Origin: Erinaceus europaeus
Lineage: Eukaryota; Chordata; Mammalia; Eulipotyphla; Erinaceidae
Reading direction: 5' to 3'
Length of the DNA: 64,000 bases
Assembly (NCBI RefSeq): GCF_950295315.1
Contig: NC_080171.1
Coordinates: 98,371,445-98,435,444 of the forward strand
Below are positions 23,400-35,600 of the stretch, piece by piece. How positions within the stretch are numbered: position 1 is the stretch's first letter; each line of letters starts with the position of its first letter. The notes beneath the pieces were generated by a model. The model saw nothing but the letters and a program-made list of their open reading frames with translations, searched no databases and was not told the DNA's origin. The position numbers and the translations under genes were made by a program.

Positions 23400-24697
23400 C
23401 TATTTTATTTATTTTTATTTAAGAAAGGATTAATTAACAAAACCATAGGGTAGGAGGGGTACAATTCCACACAATTCCCACCACCCAATCTCCATATCCC
23501 ACCCCCTCCCCTGATAGCTTTCCCATTCTCTATCCCTCTGGGAGCATGGACCCAGGGTCCTTGTGGGTTGCAGAAGGTAGAAGGTCTGGCTTCTGTAATT
23601 GCTTCCCTGCTGAACATGGGCGTTGACTGGTCAGTCCATACTCCCAGTCTGCCTCTCTCTTTCCCTAGTAGGGTGGGTCTCTGGGGAAGCTGAGCTCCAG
23701 GACACATTGGTGGGGTCTTCAATCCAGGGAAGCCTGGCCAGCATCCTGATGACATCTGGAACCTGGTGACTGAAAAGAGAGTTAACATACAAAGCCAAAC
23801 AAATTGTTGAGCAATCATGGACCCAAAGCTTGGAATAGTGGAGAGGAAGTGTTAGGGGGGTACTCACTGCAAACTCTAGTGGACTTCTGCTTTCAGGTAT
23901 ATATTTTGCAGTAGTTTATGGATACATGTGAACATATGCTCTCTCTCACAGAAACTGGTGTATATCTAGGTTTTGGGACTTTGTTAAAAAGTGAACCACC
24001 TGAGATGAAATTAGAGTATACTATGAAAGGAAAGGTCTCACCCGAGTAATGAAGCTGAAGGGTTGTCATTCCACACGTGAAGTCTCTGGACACAGTCTGA
24101 AGTGAAGCATGTTGAGGTGGCCATCGTTGCATTGGTTAGGTTGTAATCGGCAGATGCAATATTATTTGATGTGGATTGGGAGAGGCATACAGGAAAGTGG
24201 GCCCTATCCAAGGGTTCCAGGACTGGGGGAAGTAGAGGCTCTATAGTGGAGATGTGAGGTTCCTGCTGTCTTAGGGTTCAAAAAGACAATCGATAGTTAA
24301 TGTTATCATCACATTATTTGGTAATTGGGTTAACTTTGAAAAGTCCTTTTGTTAGGGTTTGCTGTACAGTACACAGTATCTTATATATAGCTGTGCTATT
24401 GGTTGCTTCTGATCTACTTGGTCTAGGCTTTTGAGAGAGTCTGCATTATCAATTACACAGCCTATATATTGAAAAGATTCAGTTTGTGTTTTGAAAAACT
24501 TCGAGGCATACAATTAATTTTCCCCCTCTTGTATTAATTAACTAGTGATTTATATGACTACATTTTACTAGGAGTGTACATAAACACCATTCCCACCACC
24601 AAAAGACTGTGACCCATCCCTCCCACCCACTCCAACCCCCCACTGTCCCAGGAAGCTGCATGTCTACCCCTCACCACAGGGTTTTTACTTTGATGCC
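23400..24697 (-). mobile_element. Young L1, 3'UTR only (severely 5'-truncated), with 16 bp TSD
   Basis: The whole block matches 31314-32590, the 3'UTR of the ORF2-bearing L1, with only scattered substitutions. Its A tail is the T-rich end at 23400-23422, and truncation falls before ORF2. The duplication CCCACTTTTTATTTTT occurs at 23384-23399 and 24698-24713. The duplicated target includes the last three bases of the neighbouring SINE, so this L1 inserted after that SINE. Open frames inside it are UTR artefacts. Confidence 0.93.
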
Positions 24698-26858
24698 CCC
24701 ACTTTTTATTTTTTAAATATACTTCTATTAGCAACTCTGGTTGCTCCTCACAGAGAGGACCATGGGCAGAAGCAGGTCTTTGTAGATACCTTCCTGGCAA
24801 GCTTAGAGAAGGAGGAAAGTGAAAGATCCCAGACTTCAGAGCTCAGCATGTGTTTGCTAGAGGGTGGGGTACAGAGTATGCGGTGTCAGTCTCTGAGATC
24901 TGGGGTTTCTACAGGACCCAGAAAATCAGATTCACGTAAATACCCAGATATTACACTGCCAGTGTTATATAGATTGCACTGTGCACATATTTTGTATTCC
25001 AGTCTTAAAAATAGTTTTGGCTAAGTTCTACTTTGTATCTGATCTGTTTGTGGAGAAAGCTAAACAGTAGGGTAACTGTATTTGGCTGCTCGTAGTACTA
25101 GAATGACTAATCAAACATGAAAGTGATTTGGAGCCCAGTTCACTTATAATAAGCGAACTAGCTAAATTCTGTATTTGCTTTATCTCCAAAGTGCTTCAAA
25201 AATTTAAAACTTTCTCATACCCTCTTTGTAAACTCAGAATGCATTTTTGTGAAAATGAAAATTATATGAAAAAGAGAATGCATAAATCAGACATGATTAA
25301 AAATATTTGTTCTAATGCAGTAATAATTTGGTAGTAATGCTTTCATCAGCATAGCTTAAGGCTACATTAAGTGGACAGACTTTATATGGATTCTCTAATT
25401 TTAATCTTCAAAATGCTATCTAATGTCTCATTAAGACTTGCATATAATGTATCTTAAGTACAGTCATTAAATATAGTTTAGGGAGATTTATGTTCAGATA
25501 TTGCTTAAAGATGTTTTAATAGGCCCATTTACTCTGATGATATTAATGAGCTCTTAATACAGACTAAGCTTCTAAAACTAGTGGTGAAGACTGCAGCCTG
25601 CACACAACAACTTGGCATCAGTGCCTGTTTGGACCCGAGCCCACAGGTTAGCCCTGCTGATGCTCACAGGTCAGTGGAAGTACCTCTGTGGAGTCTTGAG
25701 TCTTGAGTGTCTCGACTGGCCACGTCTGGCTGCTGACTATGAAAGGCTCCATTCTCCTACCCACCTGAGTGCAACACTTTTTCTCCCCTGAAACTGTGAA
25801 TGGGACATGCACTAATTCTGTCAAATCTTAAATCTCCAAGATCATCTGGGTAGTAGCATCATTGCTCTTGGTCATGCTGCCAGGGATGGAAGGGTTAAAG
25901 GAAGCTGTTGCTGTGCGTCTCAAGTAAGCATCTGCCAGGTAAGGTGTGCACAGCCTGGCATCGTTATGTGAACAGCTTCGATCTGCCATAAGTGAACTGT
26001 AAAAGGTCACATGGGTGTGCTTTCTCTTTCAGGCATTCTTAGTGACTGAAATATACGTAATAAACTAATCCCACTCATTCAAAATTGGAAAGGAAAAAAA
26101 GCCCATAAAGAATCATGGTATGTCCTGTGCTCCTACACAGTCATTCCCCAGACCCCACTCTTATCACACACACACACACACATGAGCACACACATACACA
26201 CACTAAAAAATAGCACTGTGTTGGTATTTCCTTTTCTTCTGGAGAAATATTGAAAACCACATTTTTTTTGTTTCAGTTATTTCAGGGAGGGGCAAAAAGA
26301 ACCTAGGAGTTCAGAGACTTTTCTAATTACTAAATTGGTTTGTTATAAAAAGATAATAGCAAATTTCTTCTTTTCATAATTGGACATCTCTTCCCTGTAG
26401 GCTAATGTGTGCACAGCCCGTGCATGCACAATAAGTTGTGCTTTTGAAAAGCCATAACTAGCTAATAACAGCTACAGTGTCATCAGAGAGTAATGGCGTG
26501 CTGATTAGCATAATTAATGACAAATGGTGGTGCGGAATTGGTGGATTGGTTTAGCGGATGATGAATGCAGCAAGGCCTGGGCTGGGGCCTGCCAAGTAAG
26601 CCTCACTGGCTGTCAGCCCTTCTGTTCTCGCCCAGGCATCCCTCATTAGTCACGATGGGAGGTGCCAGTTTGTATTCTGTTTGGAGCACAGAAAACTTAA
26701 TAATCCAAGCAAATGCAGCTTCTCCTTTTTTTTTTTTCCCCTCCTGTATTTACTCACAAAAAATCTCTTCTTACTCATCCCCAGTGTGACTGAACCATTA
26801 AGACACAGCTATTTCAAGAGCTCTCCTTGATGTTGGAAGGGGAACAAAAGATTGTGTA

Positions 26859-26860
<2 letters not shown>

Positions 26861-26895
<35 letters not shown>
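26861..26895. repeat. (AC)n microsatellite
   Basis: About 17 AC units. Confidence 0.97.
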
Positions 26896-26896
<1 letters not shown>

Positions 26897-26989
26897 CACA
26901 GAAGCGCCCCTTTGAACCTAGATGAATTACTCCCACTAGGAAGACTTCTGCTTTGTGAACTCTGTTTATCTGAGTATTTATAAGGGGAA

Positions 26990-27480
26990 AAGAGATGAAC
27001 TCAGTAAGCTATACATTCTGTCCCGAAATGTGACTAGCACATTTATCTTGACTTGATTAATCAGACCTAATTTGCATTCTCAAATGAGACTGATAAAAAT
27101 GGATTTACCTTTTAACCTTTAGAGGGGGAAAAGTATTTCTCTGAAAGATTTCTGGGGCTATCTTCCTTTAAAGATAAGAAGCAACTGTTTTATCAATAAA
27201 GATGAAAATCCTTAATTTGCATTAGTGAATGAGACTAATTATTATATAGTTAATTAGCATCTGAAAATGAGGATTATCTTAATTACAAAGCACAATTTCC
27301 CTAATAGCTACAAAACTGTAAGTTTGATCCGTGTGGAAATTGGTAAGTATTATTATGTAATTAGTGGTAACATTAATAGCACAGAGTATTTAGGCATGAT
27401 TTGCATATGCAAATGTAATTTACCTGATCCAAACAAGTGGACCATTAATGATTAGATCATGAGAGAGCTGACTGAAGGTT
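26990..27480. promoter_or_regulatory. Candidate conserved enhancer with octamer palindrome
   Basis: Dense TAAT and octamer-like sites: TTGATTAATCAGACC, CTAATTTGCATTC, TTAATTTGCATTAG, TATAGTTAATTAGC. At 27399-27414 the sequence ATTTGCATATGCAAAT is a perfect 16 bp palindrome made of two head-to-head octamers. Such a site could bind a POU-factor dimer. Regulatory function is inferred, not shown. Confidence 0.45.
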
Positions 27481-28464
27481 CTAGATAGCTGAATGGTGCT
27501 TTTTATGCTGAGTATCTAAATTAGAGCAATGGGGCATGTAGGGACCCATTTTGTTATATTTAGATGGTCAGAGTGTTGTTGTTTTTTAAGAAAATACAAT
27601 GGCTAAAGGGTTACGTAATAAAGTTAACTGCTTTGAGAACTAGCTGTGCACATAGCCATCTGTGTCACTTTGATTCCTCATTCTTACTAATGTCCCCTGA
27701 ATGTCAGAAATACTTTTCCTACATATTTTAACATTTCTGAATATTGGATGTCTGAAAATTGATATGTACTTTTCAAGAAGTAATACACATACAGGCATAC
27801 TGAATTATGAAGTTGATGGTGCAGCTTGTAGTTCTTGGGGGGGAAATTCAGAGCTTTTCAGAATTTTTATCCACATGACTCTCCATTCCCCTCCTCTCAG
27901 AGCTACTTCTGCATTCCCTCTGGAACCCATTACTTCTCCCCTGGGTTGTATAACTGTTTCCCCAAAGGCAGGATGTGTGCTAGGGGACAGTGCAAAATGC
28001 AGGTGGCCTTTTTAACTTTTTATTTCACTCATAACAGAATTTCAAATAGCACTGTTTATAATTAGATTCAAGTATATCATGCAGTCTCTGCTGCATTATG
28101 CTGCAGTAACAACTGGTTCTCCATAGAAGGCTGCAATGCCACCATTTTGTTTATAACTCAGGTTTATTGTTAGTGTCTGCAGATTGGTGGGATTTTGCTA
28201 CATGATGTCCTTAAAGGAAGAGAAGAGAAAAGAGAACTGGAAGGAGCACCCAGTAGCTCTGGAAACATATGTATAGATAGGACAAGACTTCCAGCCTTGC
28301 AATGTCAATGGGCAGATGTGTCCTCTTCCCCAGAATGCTCAAATCTTAATGTGGCAGTGTGTGGAGATAGGTGGCTGGACTCCCAGAAGAATGAGAGTAC
28401 ATATTCAGGAATGGTGGGTCTGAGTTTTAAAAGTGAGTTCCAGAAAAAGATAAATGAAAAGTCC

Positions 28465-28708
28465 TAACCAGGACATAACTCACTTAGTAGAGTATACAGC
28501 TTACTATGAGCCAGAACCTGGGTTCAAGTCCCTGGCATCACATGGAAGCACCATGAGCAAGTGCTGTGGTATCTTTTCTTCTCTTTCTGTCTCTCTATGC
28601 CAAATTATTAAAAGAAAGAGAAAAGGAGCCTTCTGGGAGCAGTAGAATCATGCAAATACAAAACCTGGTCTCAAAGCCCTGGCATGCCAAAAAAAAGAAA
28701 AAAAAAGA
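28465..28708 (+). mobile_element. Diverged tRNA-derived SINE with A-rich tail
   Basis: A head with ATAACTCACTTAGTAGAGTA, a B-box-like CTGGGTTCAAGTCCCTGG, a CT-rich middle (CTCTTTCTGTCTCTC), a tail module with GGAGCAGTAGAATCATGCAA and AAAGCCCTGGCATGCC, then A-rich sequence. Confidence 0.75.
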
Positions 28709-28731
28709 CAGACACCTGCAGACCTGCTTAT
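28709..28731 (-). mobile_element. Fragment of long ERI-type SINE body
   Basis: ACAGACACCTGCAGACCTGC is the body of the long SINE. It stops abruptly at the T-rich end of the old L1, which suggests that it was cut by that insertion. Confidence 0.6.
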
Positions 28732-29825
28732 TTTTATTAGTGACTGAATATTGGTTTACAAAATTACAAGATAACAGGGGTACAAACTAACTCCACAATG
28801 TTCCCACTACTGGAGTTCTGAATCCCCAACCCCTCCATTGTAAGCTACAGCAGTTCTATGGTGGCAGACATGGGTTAACTATTATTTCTACAACTATCTA
28901 TCATTTGTATATATTTGACTTTTTTTAAAAAAAAAGTCCCATCTTCTCTTCCATTCCAAATCATACATACACCTATTACTACATTCAAATGCCCCTCCCT
29001 TTTTCTTCCTCACTCTCCATCCGATACCTGATGGAGTTGGAATTCAGAGCCCTCTGGTCATCTTCCCCTTACCACCTCTCCCCCACTGGGAGTATGGACT
29101 ATAATTATTTTGGGGGTGCAGAAGGTTAAAGTTCTGGCTTCTGTAATTGCTTCTCCACTGGACATGGACATTGGTAGGTTGATTCATACCCCCAGCTTGT
29201 GTCCGTCATTCCCCAGTGGAATGAAGCTCTGGAGAGGTGAGGTTCCGGGACATATTGGTGGGTCTACCCAAGGAAGTCAGCATGGAATCATGATAGTATC
29301 TGCAACTTGGTAGCTGAAAAGCAGCAAGATATAAAGCAGGGCAAAATGGTTAATGAACAGAAACAAAAAGTAGGAGTAGAGCACATGAGAACATGGATCT
29401 TAGGGTGTAAAGAAGCTAAGAAATCCATGTTAGTCATGTTCCTAGGGGGCCATGACTATCATAGTTTTTTGCTTGAGTTTGATAGCTAATATGGAGTTGG
29501 ACAAAAAATGTTGTCTGAGAAGGTGTCAGAGTAGAGAAAAGGGCTAGAAAGTTGGATTAAGGCAGAGAGTAGCTCCCATTCTTGAAAAAAGTCTATGAAT
29601 AAAATTAACTGTTTAAAAAAAAATTGGGCAGGGGTTGATGGCATGATAGTTATGCAAAGAGACTGTCATGCCTGAGGCTCCAAAATCCCAGATTCAATCC
29701 CCTGCAGCACCATAAGCCAGAGCTGATCAGTGCTCTGGTAAAAAAAATAAATAAATAAAATAAAATAAAATAAAATAAAAATTAACTGTTTACCCCATCC
29801 ACCTGACCCAGGGTTCATATATATA
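28732..29825 (-). mobile_element. Old L1 3'UTR copy (long-3'UTR family), split by a SINE
   Basis: Parallels the copy at 15870: TTTTTATTAGTGACTGAAT at the tail end, then CACTGGGAGTATGGAC, GGGGGTGCAGAAGG, CTGGCTTCTGTAATTGCTTC and CCCCAGCTTGTGTCCGTC. It is interrupted by the SINE at 29616-29777. The right boundary is uncertain. Confidence 0.75.
29616..29777 (+). mobile_element. Short ERI-type SINE with perfect 15 bp TSD
   Basis: A head with GATAGTTATGCAAAGAGACT, a B-box-like AGATTCAATCCCC, then CACCATAAGCCAGAGCTGAT and an A tail grown into (AAAAT)n. It is flanked by AAAATTAACTGTTTA at 29601-29615 and 29778-29792, identical in both copies. Confidence 0.95.
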
Positions 29826-30284
29826 TTTATATTTATCGCAAGAGCCTGTGTAACCTCTGAGTCCTTTTTGGTCTGTACTCAATGTGCATGGCCACAACTG
29901 GGAACATTGCAGACTGCACTCATTTCAGAACCAGTCTTTCTTGAGTGGCAGGACAGAATGGTTCAGCTTCCCTTCGGAGACTGGGAGGGAGCATTCCCAT
30001 CATTGCTGCATTATGGTGAGGGTAAGGTCCTAGGAAGGCCCAGAAGAGGGTTTAGGAAGACATTCCTGATGTAACCAGGTGTAGAGAGGTATCCATTAGA
30101 GGTCTAGGCCCATCATATTTGTGTGAGAATCCAAGGATTCCCTGACTAGGGCCCCAGATGGTGGGGTGGTTGTGATAGTGACTAAAAACGTCATTAAATG
30201 AGCCAGTCTTGCCTTTATAGAATAAATATATATACATCAAAATGTCTTTCTGCCCATTTGTGCATTCTGGGTTTTGCTCAGATT

Positions 30285-30560
30285 TACTGTTTTAATTTAC
30301 ATACAACAAAATTCACCCTTTGACCTGTATCCACCACCAGGGCCCAAAAAGTTTTCTTTTTCCTGCTTCCAGTCATTTCCCTCTCTAAGTCCCACTCCTT
30401 AACAATCACTCTTCTGTTTGATATCTCCGTTCATGGAGTCACCATGGGTAGATTTACGTCACTGGGGATACTGTTTTTGAGATTTGTGCACATTGTTACT
30501 GATTCCTATTTCTTGCTGAGAGTGTTGATCATGTTTTCAGACCTTACCTTGCCCCTTCCT
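30285..30560 (-). mobile_element. Ancient L1 (L1M-type) 3' end
   Basis: TTTAATTTACATACAACAAAATTCACCC, in two halves TTTAATTTACATACAAC and AAAATTCACCC, followed by ATCCACCACCAGGGCCC and later GATACTGTTTTTGAGATTTG, resembles the widespread old L1 3' ends in mammals in antisense orientation. Divergence is high. Confidence 0.5.
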
Positions 30561-30651
30561 CCTTGTCCTTTTTCTTCCTCAGGTTATATCACCCTGCTCC
30601 TAAATGCAATGCACTTTGTTGTTCTTCCTGCCACCAGGGTTATATAGCAAG

Positions 30652-30707
30652 GCTCAGTGCCAGCACTACAAACCCACCGCTCCCGTCAGCCATTTTTTTT
30701 CTTCTTT

Positions 30708-30739
<32 letters not shown>

Positions 30740-30908
30740 TTTTGGATAGGACAGAGAGAAATTGAGAGGGGCAGAGGAGACAGAGAGAGAGAGAGAGATA
30801 CAGACCTACTTTACTACTCGTGAAGCATCCTCTTGCAGGTGGGAGGAGTGGGAGCTCTTACCTGGATCTTTGTGCAAAGTAATGTGAATGCTTAGCCCAG
30901 TGCACCCC
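30652..30908 (-). mobile_element. Long ERI-type SINE, diverged, with (TTTC)n
   Basis: CCAGCACTACAAACCCACCG near the tail, a (TTTC)n run at 30707-30741, then GGATAGGACAGAGAGAAATT, a purine-rich body, CTCTTGCAGGTGGGAGGAGT and a decayed head. Confidence 0.85.
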
Positions 30909-31313
30909 TGCCCCAGCCCACACACATTTATTAAATACTTGTAAGTTTACAATTAATTGCTACAGAGGAGGCACCTTATTCCTTATGTCTTTAGGCCACT
31001 AAATCTTAATTGTCCTCTACTATTTGTACCCATGCTGTTTTGATACTGAAGTCTGGCTTTTGCTTATCGAGTTAGTAGCTCTATATAGAACAGTTTCTAG
31101 CTGTGCTCCTCTGTCCCTTACTTTTTTTTCCCTCCCATGTTACTATTGCTTAAAGCAAGTTCCTGGTTTGTCTTTTAATTTTGCTTTTTCCTTTATGCTT
31201 TGTGCCTTTGCTACCACATTACAGAAAAATCTTTTCTGTCTCATGGTGTATTTCTTTTTCTTTTTTTTATTTCAGGGAACTTTATTGCTTTATTATTTTT
31301 TTTTCTTTTTTAT

Positions 31314-32646
31314 TTAAAAAAGGATTAATTAACAAAACCATAGGGTAGGAGGGGTACAATTCCACACAATTCCCACCACCCAATCTCCATATTCCACCCC
31401 CTCCCCTGACAGCTTTCCCATTCTCTATCCCTCTGGGAGCATGGACCCAGGGTCCTTGTGGGTTGCAGAAGGTAGAAGGTCTGGCTTCTGTAATTGCTTC
31501 CCCGCTGAACATGGGCGTTGACTGGTCGGTCCATACTCCCAGTCTGCCTCTCTCTTTCCCTAGTAGGGTGGGTCTCTGGGGAAGCTGAGCTCCAGGACAC
31601 ATTGGTGGGGTCTTCAGTCTAGGGAAGCCTGCCAACATCCTGATGGCATCTGGAACCTGGTGACTGAAAAGAGAGTTAACATACGAAGCCAAACAAATTG
31701 TTGAGCAATCATGGACCCAAAGCTTGACATACTGGAGAGGAAGTGTTAGGGGGGTACTCACTGCAAACTCTAGTGGACTTCTGCTTTCAGGTATATATTT
31801 TGCAGTAGTTTACGGATACATGTGAACATATGCTCTCTCTCACAGAAACTGGTGTATATCTAGGTTTTGGGACTTTGTTAAAAAGTGAACCACCTGAGAT
31901 GAAATTAGAGTATACTATGAAAGGAAAGGTCTCACCCGAGTAATGAAGCTGAAGGGTTGTCATTCCACACGTGAAGTCTCTGGACACAGTCTGAAGTGAA
32001 GCATGTTGAGGTGGCCATCGTTGCATTGGTTAGGTTGTAATCGGCAGATGCAATATTATTTGATATGGATTGGGAGAGGCATATGGGAAAGTGGGCCCTA
32101 TCCAAGGGTTCCAGGACTGGGGGAAGCAGAGGCTCTATAGTGGAGATGTGAGGTTCCTGCTGTCTTAGGGTTCAAAAAGACAATCGATAGTTAATGTTAT
32201 CATCACATTATTTGGTAATTGGGTTAACTTTGAAAAGTCCTTTTGTTAGGGTTTGCTGTACAGTACACAGTATCTTATATATAGCTGTGCTATTGGTTGC
32301 TTCTGATCTACTTGGTCTAGGCTTTTGAGAGAGTCTGCATTATCAATTACACAGCCTATATATTGAAAAGATTCAGTTTGTGTTTTGAAAAACTTCGAGG
32401 CATACAATTAATTTTCCCCCTCTTGTATTAATTAACTAGTGATTTATATGACTACATTTTACTAGGAGTGTACATAAACACCATTCCCACCACCAAAAGA
32501 CTGTGACCCATCCCTCCCACCCACTCCCACCCCCCCACTGTCCCAGGAAGCTGCATGTCTACCCCTCACCACAGGGATTTTACTTTGATTCCCTACTTAC
32601 AATTTGGTCAGGTCCTGCTTTTAGTTTCCCTTTCAGATCTTCTTAT
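31314..32646 (-). other. L1 3' untranslated region (long type)
   Basis: Runs from the ORF2 stop at 32647-32649 to the A tail. Nearly identical to 23400-24697. It contains two related blocks: TTAATTAACAAAACC with ACAATTCCCACCACC close to the tail (31325-31381), and ATTAATTAACTAGTGATTTA with ACCATTCCCACCACC next to ORF2 (32427-32494). The repeated block suggests that the UTR was built by joining two L1 3' ends. Confidence 0.75.
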
Positions 32647-35600
32647 TCAACTTCTGTTGATGAGTGGGATCATCCCATACTCATCTTTATCTTTCTGACT
32701 TAGCTCACTTAACATAATTCCTTCTATCTCTGTCCAAGATGGGTCAGAGAAGGTGGGTTCATTGTTCTTGATAGCTGCATAGTATTCCATTGTGTATATA
32801 TACCACAGCTTTCTCAGCCACTCATCTGTTGTTGGGTACCTGGGTTGCTTCCAGGTTTTAGCTATTATGAATTGTGCTGCTATGAACGTAGGAGCACACA
32901 CCTCTTTTTGGTTGGGTGTTATGAAGTCTTTGGGGTATAACCCCAGGAGAGGAATTACTGGATCATATGGAAGGTCCATGTCTAGCCTTCTGAGAGTTTT
33001 CCAGACTGCTCTCCACAGAGGCTGTATCAGTTTACATTCCCACCAGCAATGTAAAAGGGTTCCTCTGTCCCCACAACCTCTCCAGCATTTGTTGCTGCTG
33101 TCCTTTTTGATGTATGCCATTCTTACAGGAGTGAGGAGATATCTTAGTGTTGTCTTAATTTGCATTTCTCTGACAATCAGTGACCTAGAGCAGTTTTTCA
33201 TATGTTTGTTAGCCTTTTGGATCTCCTCTGAGGTGAATGTTTTGTTCATATCCTCTGCCCATTTTTGGATGGGGTCATTTGCTTTTTTGGTGCTAAGTTT
33301 GCTGAGCTCTTTATATATTTTGGTGATTAGTTTCTTGTCTGATGTATGGCATGTGAAGATCTTCTCCCATTCTGTGAGGGGTCTCTTTGTTTGTTTCATA
33401 GTTTCTTTGGATGTGCAGAAGCTTTTCAATTTGATGTAGTCCCATTGGTTTGTTTCTGCTTTAGTCTTCCTTGCAATTGGGTTTGATTCATCAAAGATGT
33501 CCTTGAGGTGTAGGTGGGAAACTGTTTTACCAATGTTTTCCTCTAAGTATTTGATTGTTTCTGATCTGACAACTAGGTCTTTGACCCATTTGTAGTTGGT
33601 TTTTCTGGTGAGATAAAGTGGTTCAATTTCATTTTTCTGCATGTTACAACCCAGTTTTCCCAGCACCATTTATTGAAGAGAGCCTCTTTTTTCCATTTAA
33701 TCCTTTGGGCCCCCTTATCAAAGATTAGATGTCCATAGGTGTGGGGATTTATTTCTGGGCTTTCAATTCTGTTCCACTGGTCTGTGTGCCTATTTTTGTT
33801 CCAGTACCATGCTGTTTTGATGATGATGGCTTTATAATATAGTTTAAGGTCTGGGAGTGTGATGCCTCCATTTCTGTTTCCTTTCCTTAAGATGGTTTTG
33901 GCAATTCTAGGTGTTTTCATGTTCCAGAGAAATGATTGTAGTGTTTGCTCTATTCTCTTAAAGAAGCTTGGTGGAACTTTGATGGGTATTGCATTAAATT
34001 TGTATATGGCTCTGGGGAGAATTTTCATTTTGATGATATTTATTCTTCCAATCCATGAGCATGGGATATCTTTCCATTTCTTGGTATCAGTTTCTATTTC
34101 CTTGAGTAGCGACTCATAGTTTTCAGCATACAAGTCTTTCACTTCTTTGGTCAACTTTATTCCTAGGTATTTGACTGATTTTGCTGAAACAGTAAATGGG
34201 AGTGATTTCTGGATGTCTTCTTCTTCAGATTTGGTGTTTGCATAAAGAAATGCCACTGATTTTTGTACATTGATTTTGTAGCCTGATACCTTGCTATATT
34301 GCCTAGTGACTTCCAGTAGTTTTCTGCTGGATTCTTTAGGTTTTTCTATGTATACTATCATATCATCTGCAAATAGTGAGAGCTTGACTTCTTCCCTTCC
34401 AATCTGTATTCCTTTGATTTCTTTCTCTTGCCTGATTGCTATGGCAAGAACTTCCAATACTATGTTGAAGAGTAACAGTGACAGTGGACAGCCCTGTCTA
34501 GTCCCCGATCTGAGGGGGAATGCTTTCAGCTTCTGTCCATTGAGTATGATGTTGGCTGTAGGTTTGCTATATATAGACTCCACTATCTTGAGGAATTTCT
34601 CATCTATTCCCATTTTTTGTAGAGTCTTGAGCATGAATGGGTGTTGGATTTTGTCAAAGGCTTTCTCTGCATCTATTGAGATAATCATGTAATTTTTGCC
34701 TTTGCTTTCATTGATGTGGTGAATGACATTGATTGACTTACGGATGTTGAACCAGCCTTGCATTCCTGGGATGAATCCCACTTGGTCGTGATGAACAATC
34801 TTTTTGTTATGTTGCTGTATGCGGTTGGCCAAGATCTTGTTTAATATTTTGGCATCTATGTTCATCAGAGATATTGGTCTGTAGTTTTCCTTTTTTGTTC
34901 TGTCCCTATCAGCTTTTGGTATCAGGGTGATGTTGGCTTCATAGAAGGTGGAAGGGGGTATTCCTGTTTCTTCAATCTTATGGAAAAGCTTAAGAAGTAT
35001 GAGTACTAATTGTTTCCTGAAAGCTTTGTAGAATTCATTTGTAAAGCCATCTGGTCCAGGACTTTTGTTGTTGGGGAGATTCTTAATAACGGTTTCAATT
35101 TCTTTGTCTGTGATTGGTGCATTTAGATTTTGTAGTTCTTCTTGGTTCAGTTTTGGAAGGGCATATGCTTCTAGGAATTATTCCATTTCTTCCAGATTCT
35201 CTAGCTTGGTGGCATATAGTTCTTTATAGAAGTTTCGCAGGATTCTCTGGATTTCTGTGGTGTCAGTTGTGATATCTCCTCCATCGTTTACAATTCTATT
35301 AATTTGAGTCCTCTCTCTTTTTTGTTTGGTGAGTCTGGCTAGGGGTTTGTCAATTTTGTTTAATCTTTCAAAGAACCAACATTTGACTTCATTGATCTTT
35401 TGTATGGTTCTTTTATTTTCGATGTTATTTATTTCTGCTCTAACTTTAGTGATTTCTGTCCTTCTGGATGCTTTAGGGTTCCTTTGTTCCTCTTCCTCTA
35501 AGTCCTTGAGGTGTGCAGTAAGGTCATTCATTTGAGCTTCTTCTTGGTGTTTAATATGTGTTTGTATGGCTATAAGTTTCCCTCTCAGTACTGCTTTAGC

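Larger units (their letters stand above)
24714..28464. other. Non-coding stretch with candidate conserved elements
   Basis: No exon recognised. Repeat-poor, AT-rich parts stand out at about 25020-25600, 26380-26720 (with GCTGATTAGCATAATTAATG) and 26990-27480 (separate entry). Simple (AC)n runs lie at 26166-26182 and 26861-26895. Nothing firm was seen in 27.5-28.4 kb. Confidence 0.45.

Noticed and set aside
23405..23818. 137-codon frame, nearly identical to one at 31282-31761
   Set aside because: Both lie in the L1 3'UTR; similarity reflects the shared element, not a gene family.
32792..33439. 215-codon plus-strand frame at 32.8-33.4 kb
   Set aside because: It is the antisense shadow of L1 ORF2.
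34291..34692. 133-codon plus-strand frame
   Set aside because: Antisense of the L1 reverse transcriptase region.
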